A stretch of 64,000 nucleotides of DNA from GJ-E10 sp035625725 (GCA_035625725.1 DASPPB010000026.1:83949-147948), one strand, 5' to 3'. Positions 45,181 through 54,817 are shown, numbered from the stretch's first letter. A program made the numbers and translations. Notes: a model not told the origin generated them from the letters alone.

Positions 45181-45243
45181 GTCGCTGCGGCTCGGGCGGC
45201 ATGCGTTCGGGCAGTTGGGGCCGCGGTGACTTGACTGCAGCGC

Positions 45244-46119
45244 TTAGTCCGCGAAAAAGCGTTCCTCGCGACAGGCGGCCTGCTGCGCGGCCTCGATCGT
45301 GTTGGCCAACAGCATTGCTATGGTCATCGGTCCGACGCCGCCAGGCACGGGTGTGATCCACGACGCAACGGGGCGCGCCGAGGCGAAATCGACATCCCCG
45401 CACAGCGAGCCATCGGTGCGGCGGTTCATGCCCACATCGATCACGACCGCGCCGGGTTTGATCATGTCGCCGCGGATCATCATCGGCCGACCGATGGCCG
45501 CTATCAGGATGTCGGCCCTTCGCGTATGGGCCGCCAGCTCACGGGTGCGGGAGTGACAGACCGTAACGGTTGCATCGGCGGCCAACAGCAGCCGCGCCAT
45601 GGGTCGGCCGACAATATTAGATCGGCCGACAACCACCGCATCGCGCCCCCGTGGATCGATACCGGCCCTGGCAAGTAGCACCATCACACCCTTGGGCGTA
45701 CACGGAACGAGTCGGGGTTTGCCCAGGGCCAGGGCGCCCACATTCTCAATGTGAAAGCCATCGACGTCCTTGTGTGCCGATACCGTCGCAAGTACCGTCG
45801 ATTCGTCGATTTGCGGTGGCAAAGGCAGCTGCACCAGGATTCCGTGAATGCGCGGGTCGCGGTTTAGCGCCTCGATCCGTTCGACGAGATATGCGGTCGT
45901 GGTGTCGCTCGGCAGCGCAATGTTCTGCGAAAAAATTCCCACTTCCTCGCACGCGGCAACCTTGTTGCGCACGTAGACCTGGGATGCAGGGTTCTCGCCC
46001 ACCAGCACGACGGCCAGCCCCGGTCGGTGCCCTCGCGCGGTGAGCTGAGCGACCTCGTCGCGGTACTGGGTTCGCAATTCTCGCGCAATTGCCTTGCCGT
46101 CCAGAAGAGAAGCGCTCAT
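45244..46119 (-). CDS. folD: Methylenetetrahydrofolate dehydrogenase / methenyltetrahydrofolate cyclohydrolase
   Basis: Bifunctional one-carbon enzyme of 291 residues. Motifs include VGENPASQVYVRNK (catalytic Lys), ILVQLPLP, DVDGFH, VVVGRSNIVGRPMA (NADP site) and TPVPGGVGPMTIAML near the C-terminus. The start is the ATG at 46119, giving the normal N-terminus; a longer frame upstream lacks similarity. It lies downstream of the serine acetyltransferase gene on the same strand with a 112-bp gap; serine and folate metabolism are linked but co-transcription is not certain. Confidence 0.97.
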   Translation of the reverse strand: MSASLLDGKAIARELRTQYRDEVAQLTARGHRPGLAVVLVGENPASQVYVRNKVAACEEVGIFSQNIALPSDTTTAYLVERIEALNRDPRIHGILVQLPLPPQIDESTVLATVSAHKDVDGFHIENVGALALGKPRLVPCTPKGVMVLLARAGIDPRGRDAVVVGRSNIVGRPMARLLLAADATVTVCHSRTRELAAHTRRADILIAAIGRPMMIRGDMIKPGAVVIDVGMNRRTDGSLCGDVDFASARPVASWITPVPGGVGPMTIAMLLANTIEAAQQAACREERFFAD

Positions 46120-46231
46120 GGAAGTTTCGCCAAATGGAAACGATGGAAGCCAGAAAAGACCGGCCGAGACGGTGTCCAACGAGAATCCCGGGCGCCCGAT
46201 GCGGCGCAGCGCCCGGCGCGCCGCATCGTTG

Positions 46232-47182
46232 CTAGTCGGCCGATCGCATTTGTGCTTGTGACAGGTTGCTCCCGGGTTCGACGTTATGCGTAAGCCAAAC
46301 ATTGCCGCCAATGGTCGAACCGCGCCCGATCGTGATCCGGCCCAGGATCGTCGCGCCCGCATAGATCACGACATCATCTTCCACGATCGGGTGACGCGGC
46401 ACACCCTTGATGAGTTTGCCGTCTTCGCCAACCGGAAAACGCTTGGCCCCCAGCGTCACGGCTTGATACAGGCGAACGCGTTCGCCTACGATCGTGGTCT
46501 CGCCGATCACGACCCCCGTGCCGTGGTCAATGAAGAAACTCGCGCCGATCTTCGCCCCGGGGTGAATGTCGACACCGGTACGCATGTGCGCGATTTCTGA
46601 GATAAGGCGCGCGATGAGCCGGGCGCCGAGCTCATGGAGCGCGTGCGCAAAGCGATACAAGACGATTGCGGCCGTCCCGGGATAGCACAACAGGACTTCC
46701 GAAATACTTGAAGCGGCCGGATCTCCCTGGTAGGCGGCATGCAGGTCGCTCACGATCAGAGCACGGATGGCCGGCAGCTGCGCGGCAAAATCGCGGGCCA
46801 TCTCGGCGGCTTTGCGCGCCAGGTCTGTTTCGCTACCGGGGGCGGGCAGGCCGTCAAAATGCAGCCCGCGGCGCAGCTGCTCGGCGAGCATCGTCAAGCC
46901 GGTGTTGAGGGTTTCGCCAACAAAATAATCAATGCTCTCGTCGCTGAGGTCGGAGCCGCCATAGTGGGTCGGGAACAGCGCCGCACGAAGCCGGTCGACG
47001 ACTTCCGAGATGACCTCGCGAGACGGCAATTCGCGCACCCGGCCCAGATGTCGGACGCTGTGGGTCACCTCGCGCGAAGTGCGCAATTCAGCGACGATCG
47101 ATTTCAGGTCCCAGAGCGGTTGCACCACGCGTGCACCGCGGACCGCTACACCCACTTTGCCCAATTGCTCGCTCCATCGCAC
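46232..47182 (-). CDS. cysE: Serine O-acetyltransferase
   Basis: Makes O-acetylserine for cysteine synthesis, 316 residues. The N-terminal half is the helical SAT domain (about 85-190, with SDLHAAYQGDPAA). The C-terminal half is a left-handed beta helix of hexapeptide repeats. Catalytic blocks are GVDIHPGAKIG, FFIDHGTGVVIGET and YQAVTLGAKRFP. The length, with a long N-terminus, matches the EpsC/SrpH-like branch. The C-terminus lacks a final Ile (it ends in RSAD), so tight complex formation with CysK is not predicted. Confidence 0.9.
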   Translation of the reverse strand: MRWSEQLGKVGVAVRGARVVQPLWDLKSIVAELRTSREVTHSVRHLGRVRELPSREVISEVVDRLRAALFPTHYGGSDLSDESIDYFVGETLNTGLTMLAEQLRRGLHFDGLPAPGSETDLARKAAEMARDFAAQLPAIRALIVSDLHAAYQGDPAASSISEVLLCYPGTAAIVLYRFAHALHELGARLIARLISEIAHMRTGVDIHPGAKIGASFFIDHGTGVVIGETTIVGERVRLYQAVTLGAKRFPVGEDGKLIKGVPRHPIVEDDVVIYAGATILGRITIGRGSTIGGNVWLTHNVEPGSNLSQAQMRSAD

Positions 47183-47307
47183 GCCGATCAGCGGCCGGCT
47201 GACCGCCGGTGGCTGCGCTGCAGAGAATGTTACCGCAAGCGGCTTGGCGAGACGCGCATCGGGTTATTGGAACGAGCGCCTCAGAGCAGCCGGACCACGC
47301 CAACGGC

Positions 47308-49374
47308 TCAGCGCAGTTCTCGCAGCAAAAAGCGCGCCGGATCGACCGCCGCAGCGAGCGCGGTTTCGACCGGCGCCGGCTCTCCCGTGATGAGCGAAGC
47401 GATGTGCTCGCCCAGCAACGGGGCGAGTGTCAAGCCCCTCGAGCCCAGGGCCGTTAGACAGAACAGGCCCGGCAAGCGAGGCAGATCCGGCAGATGCGCT
47501 CCTCGGAAACGATGAGGCTCGCGAAACATCGCGTCCGTGTCCGGGACGGCTCCGGCCAGCGGCAAGTGATCTCGGGACACGCAACGGCGTCCCGAAAAGG
47601 CAGCGTCGATGCGCGGGGCCAACGGGTCAGCGAGCAGTCGCGACATGCGCGCCAGGTTGGCGCGGTGGGCATCGCCGCATCGTGAGCGCGGTGGCGGTGC
47701 GTGCAGACCCTCGTGCGCCGTTGCGCGGTCTTCCCCGGGCGAGTTTCCATCCAATGCAACGGGCTCGTAGCTCGCACCCACCGCGGCGGCTCCGAGCACA
47801 GGGGGAATCAGGTAGCCATCCCCGCTTACACCCGCGGTCAATTCGCTGAGCGCGGGCGGCGCCAACAGGGAGATCTCTCCCGCGAATTCCTGCAAAGGAA
47901 AATGTGCAAATTGCGGCAACCCAGTCAAACCGATGGCATTGGCCAGCACGAGGATGGGCGCCTCGTAGTGCCTTCCCCGTTGATCGGACACACGCCAGCC
48001 ATGAGCCACGCGCATGACGTCGGTCACGTTGAAGAGAAAAATCCGCTCGATTCCGGGCGCCATCGATGCCGGCTTCTCGTTACCCAGCAACGCGTGACAC
48101 CAGCGCGCCGCGGCTACTACAGCCCCGCGCGCAAACCACGTCCCCGCACGCCGTGGCGCCAGGCCCAGGCGTTTCGTAGCCTCCTGCGTTTCGAGGAACA
48201 ACGCATAGTCGGCAGGCCAAGCGTCCCGCTCCAGGCGCGATTTCGTTTCCTTCGCTTCTTCGTCGCTGCCGGCTTCCTCGAAGACTCCACACGGAGCCCA
48301 GAGCGCTTGGCTGTCGGCGAGGCTGGCGCACGTTCCGAGACGCTGCAACAGCGCCAGCGCGAAAAGAAATCCGGCACGCGACAGCCGCGAGGCCCGATTG
48401 TCGTCCGCGCTCAGGAGCGGTCGCAGCAGCCCCGTCGGAAGCCCGGAGGCCCCGTTTGCGGCCTCCGGGGCGCGATCGACCAGCGTTACATGCCAGCCGC
48501 GTCGACGCAGCGCATAAACGGTGGAGCAGCCTGCGAGGCCGGCACCCACCACGATGGCCCGCGTCTCGCCTTCGTTGACCGTTGGCGGATTGTGCCTTCG
48601 CAGTCTCCAGCGCGGCGCAAACTGCGCGCTTAGCATTTCGCGTTTACTCGCGAATCCGGGACGAGGCGCAACCGCAAAACCGTTGGCAGCAAGCGCCTCG
48701 CGAACCGATCGTGCACAGGTGTAGGTGGCCGCGGTTGCATCGTCGCGAGCCAACCGGGCCAGCGCCCGGAACAGGCGCGGATCCCACATGCGAGGATTGC
48801 GCTTGGGCCCAAAACCGTCGAGGTAAAACGCATCGACGCCGACGTGCAACTGCGAGACCATCTCGAGCGCATCGCCCAAAGCCAGCGTTAACACGACGCC
48901 TGCATCATCGAACTCGAGTCGGTGCAGACCCGGAACGAGCATTGGCCACTGTTCGGCCAGCTGTGAGCGCAATTCGTCCAGCGCGTCGTAGGAACCGCCT
49001 CCCGCGGTCGCCCCGTCTGCGGAGGTGCTCGAAACGACGGATCCGGGAGCGGCCGATGCCGCAGGTGATCGCACATCTTGCGCGCGCACGGGATGCAGCT
49101 CCACCGAGACGAAATGCAGCCGTTGCGGACGCTGCGGATCATTGCGCCAGGCCTGCCAGGTGGCCAGAAAATTCGTGCCTACGCCAAAACCGGTCTCGAG
49201 GATGACGAATTGACGCCGTAGAGCCCAGCGACGGGGGAGATCGCTGCCGGCTAAAAACACGTGGCGCGCCTGGCCCAGTGCGCCGTCGCGGCTTGCGTAC
49301 ACGTCGCCGTAGCGGCGCGAGAACGGAAAACCGGTCGCGTCGAACGACAGCGCTTCAGATTCCAGACGGTGCAC
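47308..49374 (-). CDS. mnmC: MnmC, bifunctional tRNA mnm5s2U34 oxidase/methyltransferase
   Basis: Completes the wobble-uridine modification 5-methylaminomethyl-2-thiouridine in tRNA; 688 residues. The N-terminal methyltransferase domain (about 1-260) has LETGFGVGTNFLATW and AFYLDGFGPKRNPRMW. The C-terminal FAD oxidase domain starts around residue 270 with VVGAGLAGCSTVYAL and ends with ALGSRGLTLAPLLGE. The start is a GTG at 49374. It is divergent from the metallo-hydrolase gene with about 60 bp between them. Confidence 0.95.
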   Translation of the reverse strand: MHRLESEALSFDATGFPFSRRYGDVYASRDGALGQARHVFLAGSDLPRRWALRRQFVILETGFGVGTNFLATWQAWRNDPQRPQRLHFVSVELHPVRAQDVRSPAASAAPGSVVSSTSADGATAGGGSYDALDELRSQLAEQWPMLVPGLHRLEFDDAGVVLTLALGDALEMVSQLHVGVDAFYLDGFGPKRNPRMWDPRLFRALARLARDDATAATYTCARSVREALAANGFAVAPRPGFASKREMLSAQFAPRWRLRRHNPPTVNEGETRAIVVGAGLAGCSTVYALRRRGWHVTLVDRAPEAANGASGLPTGLLRPLLSADDNRASRLSRAGFLFALALLQRLGTCASLADSQALWAPCGVFEEAGSDEEAKETKSRLERDAWPADYALFLETQEATKRLGLAPRRAGTWFARGAVVAAARWCHALLGNEKPASMAPGIERIFLFNVTDVMRVAHGWRVSDQRGRHYEAPILVLANAIGLTGLPQFAHFPLQEFAGEISLLAPPALSELTAGVSGDGYLIPPVLGAAAVGASYEPVALDGNSPGEDRATAHEGLHAPPPRSRCGDAHRANLARMSRLLADPLAPRIDAAFSGRRCVSRDHLPLAGAVPDTDAMFREPHRFRGAHLPDLPRLPGLFCLTALGSRGLTLAPLLGEHIASLITGEPAPVETALAAAVDPARFLLRELR

Positions 49375-49436
49375 AGGCAGCCGGGCCGAGAGTGGGAAAA
49401 CGGGAAAATGGGCGATGGGCAGTGTACAGTTCGATG

Positions 49437-50090
49437 ATGAAGATTGCGGTACTTCCCGTGACCATGTTTGCCCAGAACTGTTCCATCCTGGGCTGCGAAA
49501 TAACCCGTGAGGCGGCCATTGTCGATCCGGGGGGCGATCTCGACGAGATCATCGAGCAGCTCGACGCGCAGTCGCTCGACCCGAAGAAGATCTTGCTCAC
49601 GCACGGCCATGTGGACCACTGTGCCGGTGCCCCGGAGCTTGCGCGCCGACTAAACATTCCGATCGAAGGCCCTCAGGAGGCCGACGCTTTCTGGATCGAC
49701 CGTCTGCCCGAGGCGGCGCGGCAATTCGGCTTTCCGCCGGCCAGAGCATTCACCCCCGATCGATGGTTGCACGATGGCGATACGGTGACCTTTGGCCGGC
49801 AGAGCCTGCAGGTCATTCATTGTCCCGGCCACACGCCGGGGCATGTGGTTTTTTTCCATGCGGGTGACCGCGTGGCCATCGTCGGCGATGTGCTGTTCGC
49901 GGGCTCCATTGGCCGAACCGATTTTCCGCTTGGCAACCACGCCGACCTGCTCGCTTCGATTCGCGACAAACTCTGGCCCCTTGGGAGCGATGTCACGTTT
50001 GTCCCGGGCCACGGCCCGCTCTCAACCTTCGGCGAAGAACGCCGAACGAATCCCTTCGTCAGTGATTTTGCTCTGAGTCAGCGCGCCTGA
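49437..50090 (+). CDS. Metallo-beta-lactamase-fold hydrolase (glyoxalase II/YcbL-like)
   Basis: Soluble zinc hydrolase of 217 residues. The metal motif is THGHVDHCAG, followed by CPGHTPGH, an Asp ligand in VGDVLFAGSIGRTD and a final His in VPGHGP. Close relatives hydrolyse S-lactoylglutathione-type thioesters, but the short C-terminus lacks the full glyoxalase II substrate domain, so the name is kept general. Tandem ATG codons at 49434 and 49437 both fit; the second is given. Its 3' end converges on the exporter operon. Confidence 0.93.
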   Translation: MKIAVLPVTMFAQNCSILGCEITREAAIVDPGGDLDEIIEQLDAQSLDPKKILLTHGHVDHCAGAPELARRLNIPIEGPQEADAFWIDRLPEAARQFGFPPARAFTPDRWLHDGDTVTFGRQSLQVIHCPGHTPGHVVFFHAGDRVAIVGDVLFAGSIGRTDFPLGNHADLLASIRDKLWPLGSDVTFVPGHGPLSTFGEERRTNPFVSDFALSQRA

Positions 50091-50104
50091 GGACGAGTCG
50101 CGGC

Positions 50105-51640
50105 TCAGCGCAAGGCGCCGCTTGCGGCAATCGGCGCATCCTCCCGCCACCAGCCGCCGCCTAAGGCGGCATACAGCGCAACGGTGTCTTGCAGGCGTTG
50201 CGCGACCGCACCAAGGTAACCCAGGCGGGCTTGCTGAAGCTGCACGTCGGCCACGAGAAGGTCGAGGTATCCGGCGGTACCGGATTCGTAGTTGATGCGA
50301 ACGATCTTCTCGCTTTCCGTTGCGGCGTTCAGTGCGTCGGCCTGCGCACGAAGTGCTTGCGCGTCGTGTTCGAGGGCGCGCATCGTGTCGGCGACTTGTT
50401 CGAGCGCGGTTAGGACCGTTTGTTCGTACTGCGCGAGCGACGCATCATAGGCATCGATCGCCGCCTTGCGCGTATACCATTGGCTTCCGCCGCTAAAGAT
50501 CGACCCGACGAGATCAGCCTGCAGCGACCAGAATTTGGTTCCGGCTCGCAAGATGTGCTCGAGCTCATTATGGGCGTAGCCGCCATTGGCGCTCAACGTT
50601 AAGCTGGGAAATAGATCGGCGGTCGCGATCCCGATTTGGGCACTGGCTTGATGCAGCGAGGCTTCCGCGGCCAGGATGTCGGGACGGTGCCTAGCCACGA
50701 CGGAGGGCAGGGAATCGGGCAGCTCGGCGGGCAGGGCGATGCGCTCGAGGGGGATTGTCGGCGCCGAAAAATCGGCGGGCTTTTGGCCGCAGAGTTGAGC
50801 CAGTAAATGATCGCTTTGATCGACGTGCTGCTCAAGTGCCGCCAGGGCCGCGCGGTTACTCGCCTGCTGGCTTTTGAGCGCTAAGACGGCCGCGTAGGTC
50901 GCTGTCCCCGAATCGTATTGCACTTGCGCGATCCGGATTTGATCGTCGAGCATGCCGATGAGCGCAAGGGTCGCATCGCGCTGCGCCTGGTAGCCAGCGC
51001 GCGCGATCCCGGTGTTGACCACGTTCGACGTAAGACTCAAATACGCCGCGATCATCGCGTAGCGCTGCTCGTCGACGACGGCCCCGAGTGCTTCGACCGT
51101 GCGGCGCTGGCCGCCGAAGAGGTCGGGCACGTAGCTCACGTTGGCGCCTAGCGTCCCGAGGTTATAGGGGCCGACGGACGTCAGGCCCTGTCCCAGCGGC
51201 GGCGGCAAGTTAATGGTCGAAACCTGGCGCGTCGCCTCGATGCTCGCGCCGATCTGGGGAAAAAAGACACCGTAGCCGGCGCGCAGACTGTCTTGACTCT
51301 GACGCAAGGTCGCCTGCGCCGATTTCAGTGTCGGACTGCCGCCGAGCGCCTGTGCTACCAGGGCATCGAGCTCGGGGGAGGCAAATCGCACCCACCACTT
51401 GGCGGGCAAATCGGCCTGCTTGTCGAAGTGCTGCGTGTGTCCGTCAGCCTCGAGCGAAGTTGGGGCCGGTCGGTCCTTATTAAGGACGCTATCTCCCGCG
51501 GGAGGCTCGGGTCGATGAAAATCCGGACCCAGGGCGCAGCCGGCAACCCCGAGGCAGCCCGCGGCGACGAGCGCGCGCCAAAGCCGGCGTGGCCCCGCGT
51601 CGTGCAATGCAACTCTCGAATCGATGCGGACCCGCCTCAT
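50105..51640 (-). CDS. Outer-membrane efflux lipoprotein (NodT/OprM family)
   Basis: TolC-like outer-membrane channel of 511 residues with a lipoprotein signal: LGVAGC-ALGPDFHRP, where Cys would be lipidated. Two OEP repeats follow (about 100-290 and 310-495), with typical stretches SPTLKSAQATLRQSQ and GTAGYLDLLVADVQLQQARL. The ATG at 51640 is 7 bp after the adaptor stop, so it is the last gene of the ABC exporter operon and very likely its outer-membrane exit duct. Confidence 0.93.
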   Translation of the reverse strand: MRRVRIDSRVALHDAGPRRLWRALVAAGCLGVAGCALGPDFHRPEPPAGDSVLNKDRPAPTSLEADGHTQHFDKQADLPAKWWVRFASPELDALVAQALGGSPTLKSAQATLRQSQDSLRAGYGVFFPQIGASIEATRQVSTINLPPPLGQGLTSVGPYNLGTLGANVSYVPDLFGGQRRTVEALGAVVDEQRYAMIAAYLSLTSNVVNTGIARAGYQAQRDATLALIGMLDDQIRIAQVQYDSGTATYAAVLALKSQQASNRAALAALEQHVDQSDHLLAQLCGQKPADFSAPTIPLERIALPAELPDSLPSVVARHRPDILAAEASLHQASAQIGIATADLFPSLTLSANGGYAHNELEHILRAGTKFWSLQADLVGSIFSGGSQWYTRKAAIDAYDASLAQYEQTVLTALEQVADTMRALEHDAQALRAQADALNAATESEKIVRINYESGTAGYLDLLVADVQLQQARLGYLGAVAQRLQDTVALYAALGGGWWREDAPIAASGALR

Positions 51641-51647
51641 TGCGTCC

Positions 51648-52748
51648 CTATCTTCCGATGTAAACGTCCACGAGCTGACCCGGATATACCGGCTGACCCT
51701 CGGCCGCCTCAAACCGGAAAATGACGGGCAGCACACGCAGGTCCACCCGCTCCTGGCGCTCATCGGACAATGAAATCTTGGGCGTTACATAAGGCTCGAC
51801 GCGCACAAACTCGATGGGGATGCTGCCCTTCGTACCACGCACGAACATCTGCGCCTTCAGACCCTTGGTGGCGCCAAGCCGCGGAATCAGGATCTCATCG
51901 ACGTAGCAGCGCACGTTGAGCGTTTTAGGCGACGTGCCGAAAACAACCGCCGGGTCGTTGTTGGCCTGGGTGTACGTATCGTAGACGCCCTGGGGCGAGA
52001 CGTAGCTGCCCCGGGCCACGTTGATGGACAGCACCGTGCCGTCATGCGGGGCGCGCAGTGTGTATTTGGATAGCAGGGTTCGGGCAGCGCTCGCCGATTT
52101 GACCAGCGAATCATAGGTCGCCTGCTGGTTGCGAATGTCGTAGATCCAGGCGCCGGCGCGCGTGAGCTCCAGGTTGCGCTGCGCTGTCACGCGGTTGGCG
52201 TCGGCCACGAGCCAGGCATTGCGTGCGGTGTCCAGGGTGTCGCGGCTCACCGCGTGTGGATCGATGTCGTAGGCGTGCTGCTGCTTTTCGTAGCTGTCGC
52301 GCGCCTGCTTGGCACTGGCCTCTGCGGCCACCAATTGGGCTTGCACGACGACGAGGTTTTCGGGCCGCGGCTGCGCCCGCAGCTCCTCGAGCATCGCCTT
52401 GGCCGCCTGCGCCTGGGCTTCGAGCTGCTCGGTCGTCGCGCGCTGCACACGGTCGTCGAGTTGCACGAGCTCGTCACCTCGCTTGACCGCCTGCCCGGCG
52501 TGTACCGGAACGTCGACCACCGTACCGCTTACCTCGGGGTAAATATTGACGTTGGAGCCGTGCGGCTGGTCGCTCTCAATGATGCCGTTGGCAAAAATCC
52601 CGTCGGCGTACGGATTGGACGCGGGCTCGAAGGCCGGCGGCTGCGGCGGCTGCTTCTGCGCCGAAATCACAGCGCTCGTAATACCACCCACCAGCCCAAT
52701 GCCGGCCAAGACGAAGATGATCCTAGTCCCCGACAATCGAATCGCCAT
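51648..52748 (-). CDS. HlyD/DevB-type membrane fusion adaptor
   Basis: Periplasmic adaptor of 366 residues anchored by an N-terminal helix (GTRIIFVLAGIGLVGGITSA). It has a lipoyl half-motif (VNIYPEVSGTVVDVPVHAGQ), an alpha-helical hairpin at about 85-200 and the second half-motif (YTLRAPHDGTVLSINVARG). The ATG at 52748 is preferred to GTG at 52757 because AAAGG lies at proper spacing before it. The gene overlaps the ATPase 3' end by 26 bp. It resembles the DevB adaptors of DevBCA-type exporters. Confidence 0.92.
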   Translation of the reverse strand: MAIRLSGTRIIFVLAGIGLVGGITSAVISAQKQPPQPPAFEPASNPYADGIFANGIIESDQPHGSNVNIYPEVSGTVVDVPVHAGQAVKRGDELVQLDDRVQRATTEQLEAQAQAAKAMLEELRAQPRPENLVVVQAQLVAAEASAKQARDSYEKQQHAYDIDPHAVSRDTLDTARNAWLVADANRVTAQRNLELTRAGAWIYDIRNQQATYDSLVKSASAARTLLSKYTLRAPHDGTVLSINVARGSYVSPQGVYDTYTQANNDPAVVFGTSPKTLNVRCYVDEILIPRLGATKGLKAQMFVRGTKGSIPIEFVRVEPYVTPKISLSDERQERVDLRVLPVIFRFEAAEGQPVYPGQLVDVYIGR

Positions 52749-53490
52749 CGACCACACCTTTCAGTTGACCGTCTTCCATGCGCAAAATGCGGTGCGCGTA
52801 CTCGTAAATGCGCGCATCGTGCGTGACGATCACGATGCAGCGCTGGTCGTTGAGGACCTCGTGGCGCACGAAATGCACGATGGCTCGTCCCGTATCGCCA
52901 TCGAGGGAAGCCGTAGGCTCGTCAAAAATCAGCACGTCGGGCTGACTCACGATAGCCCGGGCAATGGCCACACGCTGTTGCTCGCCGCCCGAGAGCTTGA
53001 CAGGCGGAAGATGCGCTCGGTCCTCGAGGCCGACGACCTTGAGGTAGCGCAGTGCCTCGGCAAGCGCTTCATCCCACGGGCGCTTGCGCAAAATGAGCGG
53101 AATGGCCACGTTCTCCGCGGTCGTCAGTCGCGGAAAAAGATGGTAGTCCTGGAAGACAAAACCAATCGTATGCAATCGAAATTCGCAGATCTCGTCGGCC
53201 GACATATTCCAGATGGCCTGGTCTTTGACAGTGACTTCACCGCCGTCGGGGCGAAGGATGCCCGAGATGACGCTGAGCAAGGTGGTCTTGCCGCTACCGG
53301 AGGGCCCCACGATGTAGAGCATCTCGCCGTAGCGCGCTTCAAAACTCACGTCGCGCAAGGCATGGGTGCGTGCCTCGCCCTCCCCAAAGGACTTGTCGAT
53401 ATCGCGCGCGACGATCGCGTCACGACTCGTGGGGGCGGCACCACCTTCTGCGAGGCGGCCTCCGGCGTCGGCTGGGGTGGCAACCGTCAT
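52723..53490 (-). CDS. ABC exporter ATPase (DevA/MacB/LolD-like)
   Basis: Nucleotide-binding subunit of 255 residues. Walker A is GPSGSGKTT (about 63-71), the Q-loop follows in FVFQDYHLF, the signature is LSGGEQQRVAIARA, Walker B is VLIFDEPTASLD and the switch His lies in VTHDARI. It belongs to the type VII exporter group that uses the energy mechanotransmission of FtsX-like permeases. It is 3 bp downstream of the permease gene and overlaps the adaptor gene. Confidence 0.95.
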   Translation of the reverse strand: MTVATPADAGGRLAEGGAAPTSRDAIVARDIDKSFGEGEARTHALRDVSFEARYGEMLYIVGPSGSGKTTLLSVISGILRPDGGEVTVKDQAIWNMSADEICEFRLHTIGFVFQDYHLFPRLTTAENVAIPLILRKRPWDEALAEALRYLKVVGLEDRAHLPPVKLSGGEQQRVAIARAIVSQPDVLIFDEPTASLDGDTGRAIVHFVRHEVLNDQRCIVIVTHDARIYEYAHRILRMEDGQLKGVVDGDSIVGD

Positions 53491-53493
53491 GGT

Positions 53494-54645
53494 CTAGCTG
53501 CGGAAGATGTCGAAGGGCTCGATGCGCAGAACTCTACGCACCCCGATGTAGCTCGAAATCGCGACGATGACGATCACCATGACCAGAGCGCCGCCCAGAC
53601 TCGGGAATGTCAGCCGCGCGGCATAGTCCGGCAGCCGCAGTTTGGCCAATGCCGTTATGCTGGCCGACAGCCCGATCCCAAGCCCGTAGCCCGTGAGCGC
53701 CGTGAAGGTCGACTGGAACAGAATCATCCCGATGAGCTCGTTGCTTTTGGCGCCGATGGCCTTCAGAGCACCGAAGCGTTCCAGGTTCTCGATGATGAAG
53801 GTGTAGAAGGTCTGGCCCGAAATCGACAGACCCACAATGAAGCTCACGACCGTCATGATGAGCAGATTCATGCCCAAGCCGGTGTGAAATTCGTACCAGT
53901 GGGCCGTCTGGTCGACGAATTCGTCCTCGGTGAGCGCAAGGTAACCCAGACGCTTGACCTCTTCCTTGATGCGCGGAATATCCGTCGGGCTCTTAGGCTG
54001 GACCAGCACGTAGGAGGTCGTAAACTGCGCCTGAGGCAGATACTGGATTGCCCGGCTATACGTGGTATAGAGCGTCGGTATGCCGAAAAGGCCGCTCACC
54101 GTCACCTTTGCCATGCCGATGATGACGGCACGGTTGTTATTGATTTCGAACTCCGTGCCCAGCTTGGGGCTCTGGAGCTTTTCGTAGTCGGCATCCAAAA
54201 TCATGATGAAGCCGTTTTCGGCGTAGATGTCCTCGATCTTGCCCTGGAGCATCTGCGGGCGGCCAAAGAGACTCGTGTCGTCCAGCCCGATGACAGTGGC
54301 GGCCTGGAAGGTTCCGTCCTTGAGTTTGACCAGGCCGATTCCCGAGTACAGCGGAACGGCGTACCGGACGCCGGGAATGCTTCGCACGGCAGCCTGAACG
54401 TAGTCGGGCATCGGGATGCTGGTGGCCGGGGTGTTAACCGCGGGGTCCATAACCCAGACTTTGGCGCCGATATTGACGACCGCCGAAGACGACCGGTAAA
54501 GAATTCCCGAAAAAAGGGAGGTCATCATCAGCATCAGGAAGACCGCAAAGGTTATGCCGAGCAAAAGCGCTGCGAACTTGGTGCGATCGTTCACCAGCAG
54601 CTTGTAGGCGAGCAACATCTCACCGGTCAGCTCCCGCAGCTTCAT
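53494..54645 (-). CDS. ABC exporter permease (FtsX/MacB/DevC-like)
   Basis: Inner-membrane permease of 383 residues. One N-terminal helix (about 24-45) is followed by a large periplasmic domain and three C-terminal helices (about 258-282, 305-335, 350-372), the topology of DevC and MacB permeases. FGALKAIGAKSNELIGMI is the conserved cytoplasmic coupling loop, and the end VRRVLRIEPFDIFRS is typical. It is the first gene of the four-gene operon permease-ATPase-adaptor-outer membrane channel. The substrate is unknown. Confidence 0.94.
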   Translation of the reverse strand: MKLRELTGEMLLAYKLLVNDRTKFAALLLGITFAVFLMLMMTSLFSGILYRSSSAVVNIGAKVWVMDPAVNTPATSIPMPDYVQAAVRSIPGVRYAVPLYSGIGLVKLKDGTFQAATVIGLDDTSLFGRPQMLQGKIEDIYAENGFIMILDADYEKLQSPKLGTEFEINNNRAVIIGMAKVTVSGLFGIPTLYTTYSRAIQYLPQAQFTTSYVLVQPKSPTDIPRIKEEVKRLGYLALTEDEFVDQTAHWYEFHTGLGMNLLIMTVVSFIVGLSISGQTFYTFIIENLERFGALKAIGAKSNELIGMILFQSTFTALTGYGLGIGLSASITALAKLRLPDYAARLTFPSLGGALVMVIVIVAISSYIGVRRVLRIEPFDIFRS

Positions 54646-54688
54646 AGTCCTCGCTTGGCGATCGAATGTTGCATGAGGGGACTAGGCA

Positions 54689-54721
54689 AAAACACGCGCG
54701 AATCAGCGTTCGCGCGTTTTT
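54689..54721. terminator. Hairpin with A-tract and T-tract (bidirectional terminator-like)
   Basis: CGCGCGAA-TCAGCG-TTCGCGCG forms a perfect 8-bp stem with a 6-nt loop, preceded by five A (then CA) and followed by five T. It is shaped as an intrinsic terminator on either strand. It lies in the gap between the divergent exporter and kinase genes, where no transcript should end, so it may act as a leader attenuator or an insulator. Confidence 0.6.
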
Positions 54722-54793
54722 GATAGGGTAACGCAATTGGAAGCTCTTGTTTTGCGGCGCATCAATGCGGCCCGGGCGCTTACACTTTGTTAC

Positions 54794-54817
54794 GGCGCCC
54801 GCGTCTCGGCGGGCGCC
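54794..54817 (+). promoter_or_regulatory. Perfect 9-bp hairpin upstream of the kinase gene
   Basis: GGCGCCCGC-GTCTCG-GCGGGCGCC is a perfect 9-bp inverted repeat with a 6-nt loop, ending 44 bp before the ATG at 54862. There is no T-tract directly after it. It could be an RNA leader structure or an operator; no known riboswitch consensus (thiamine, NAD) was recognised. Confidence 0.4.
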
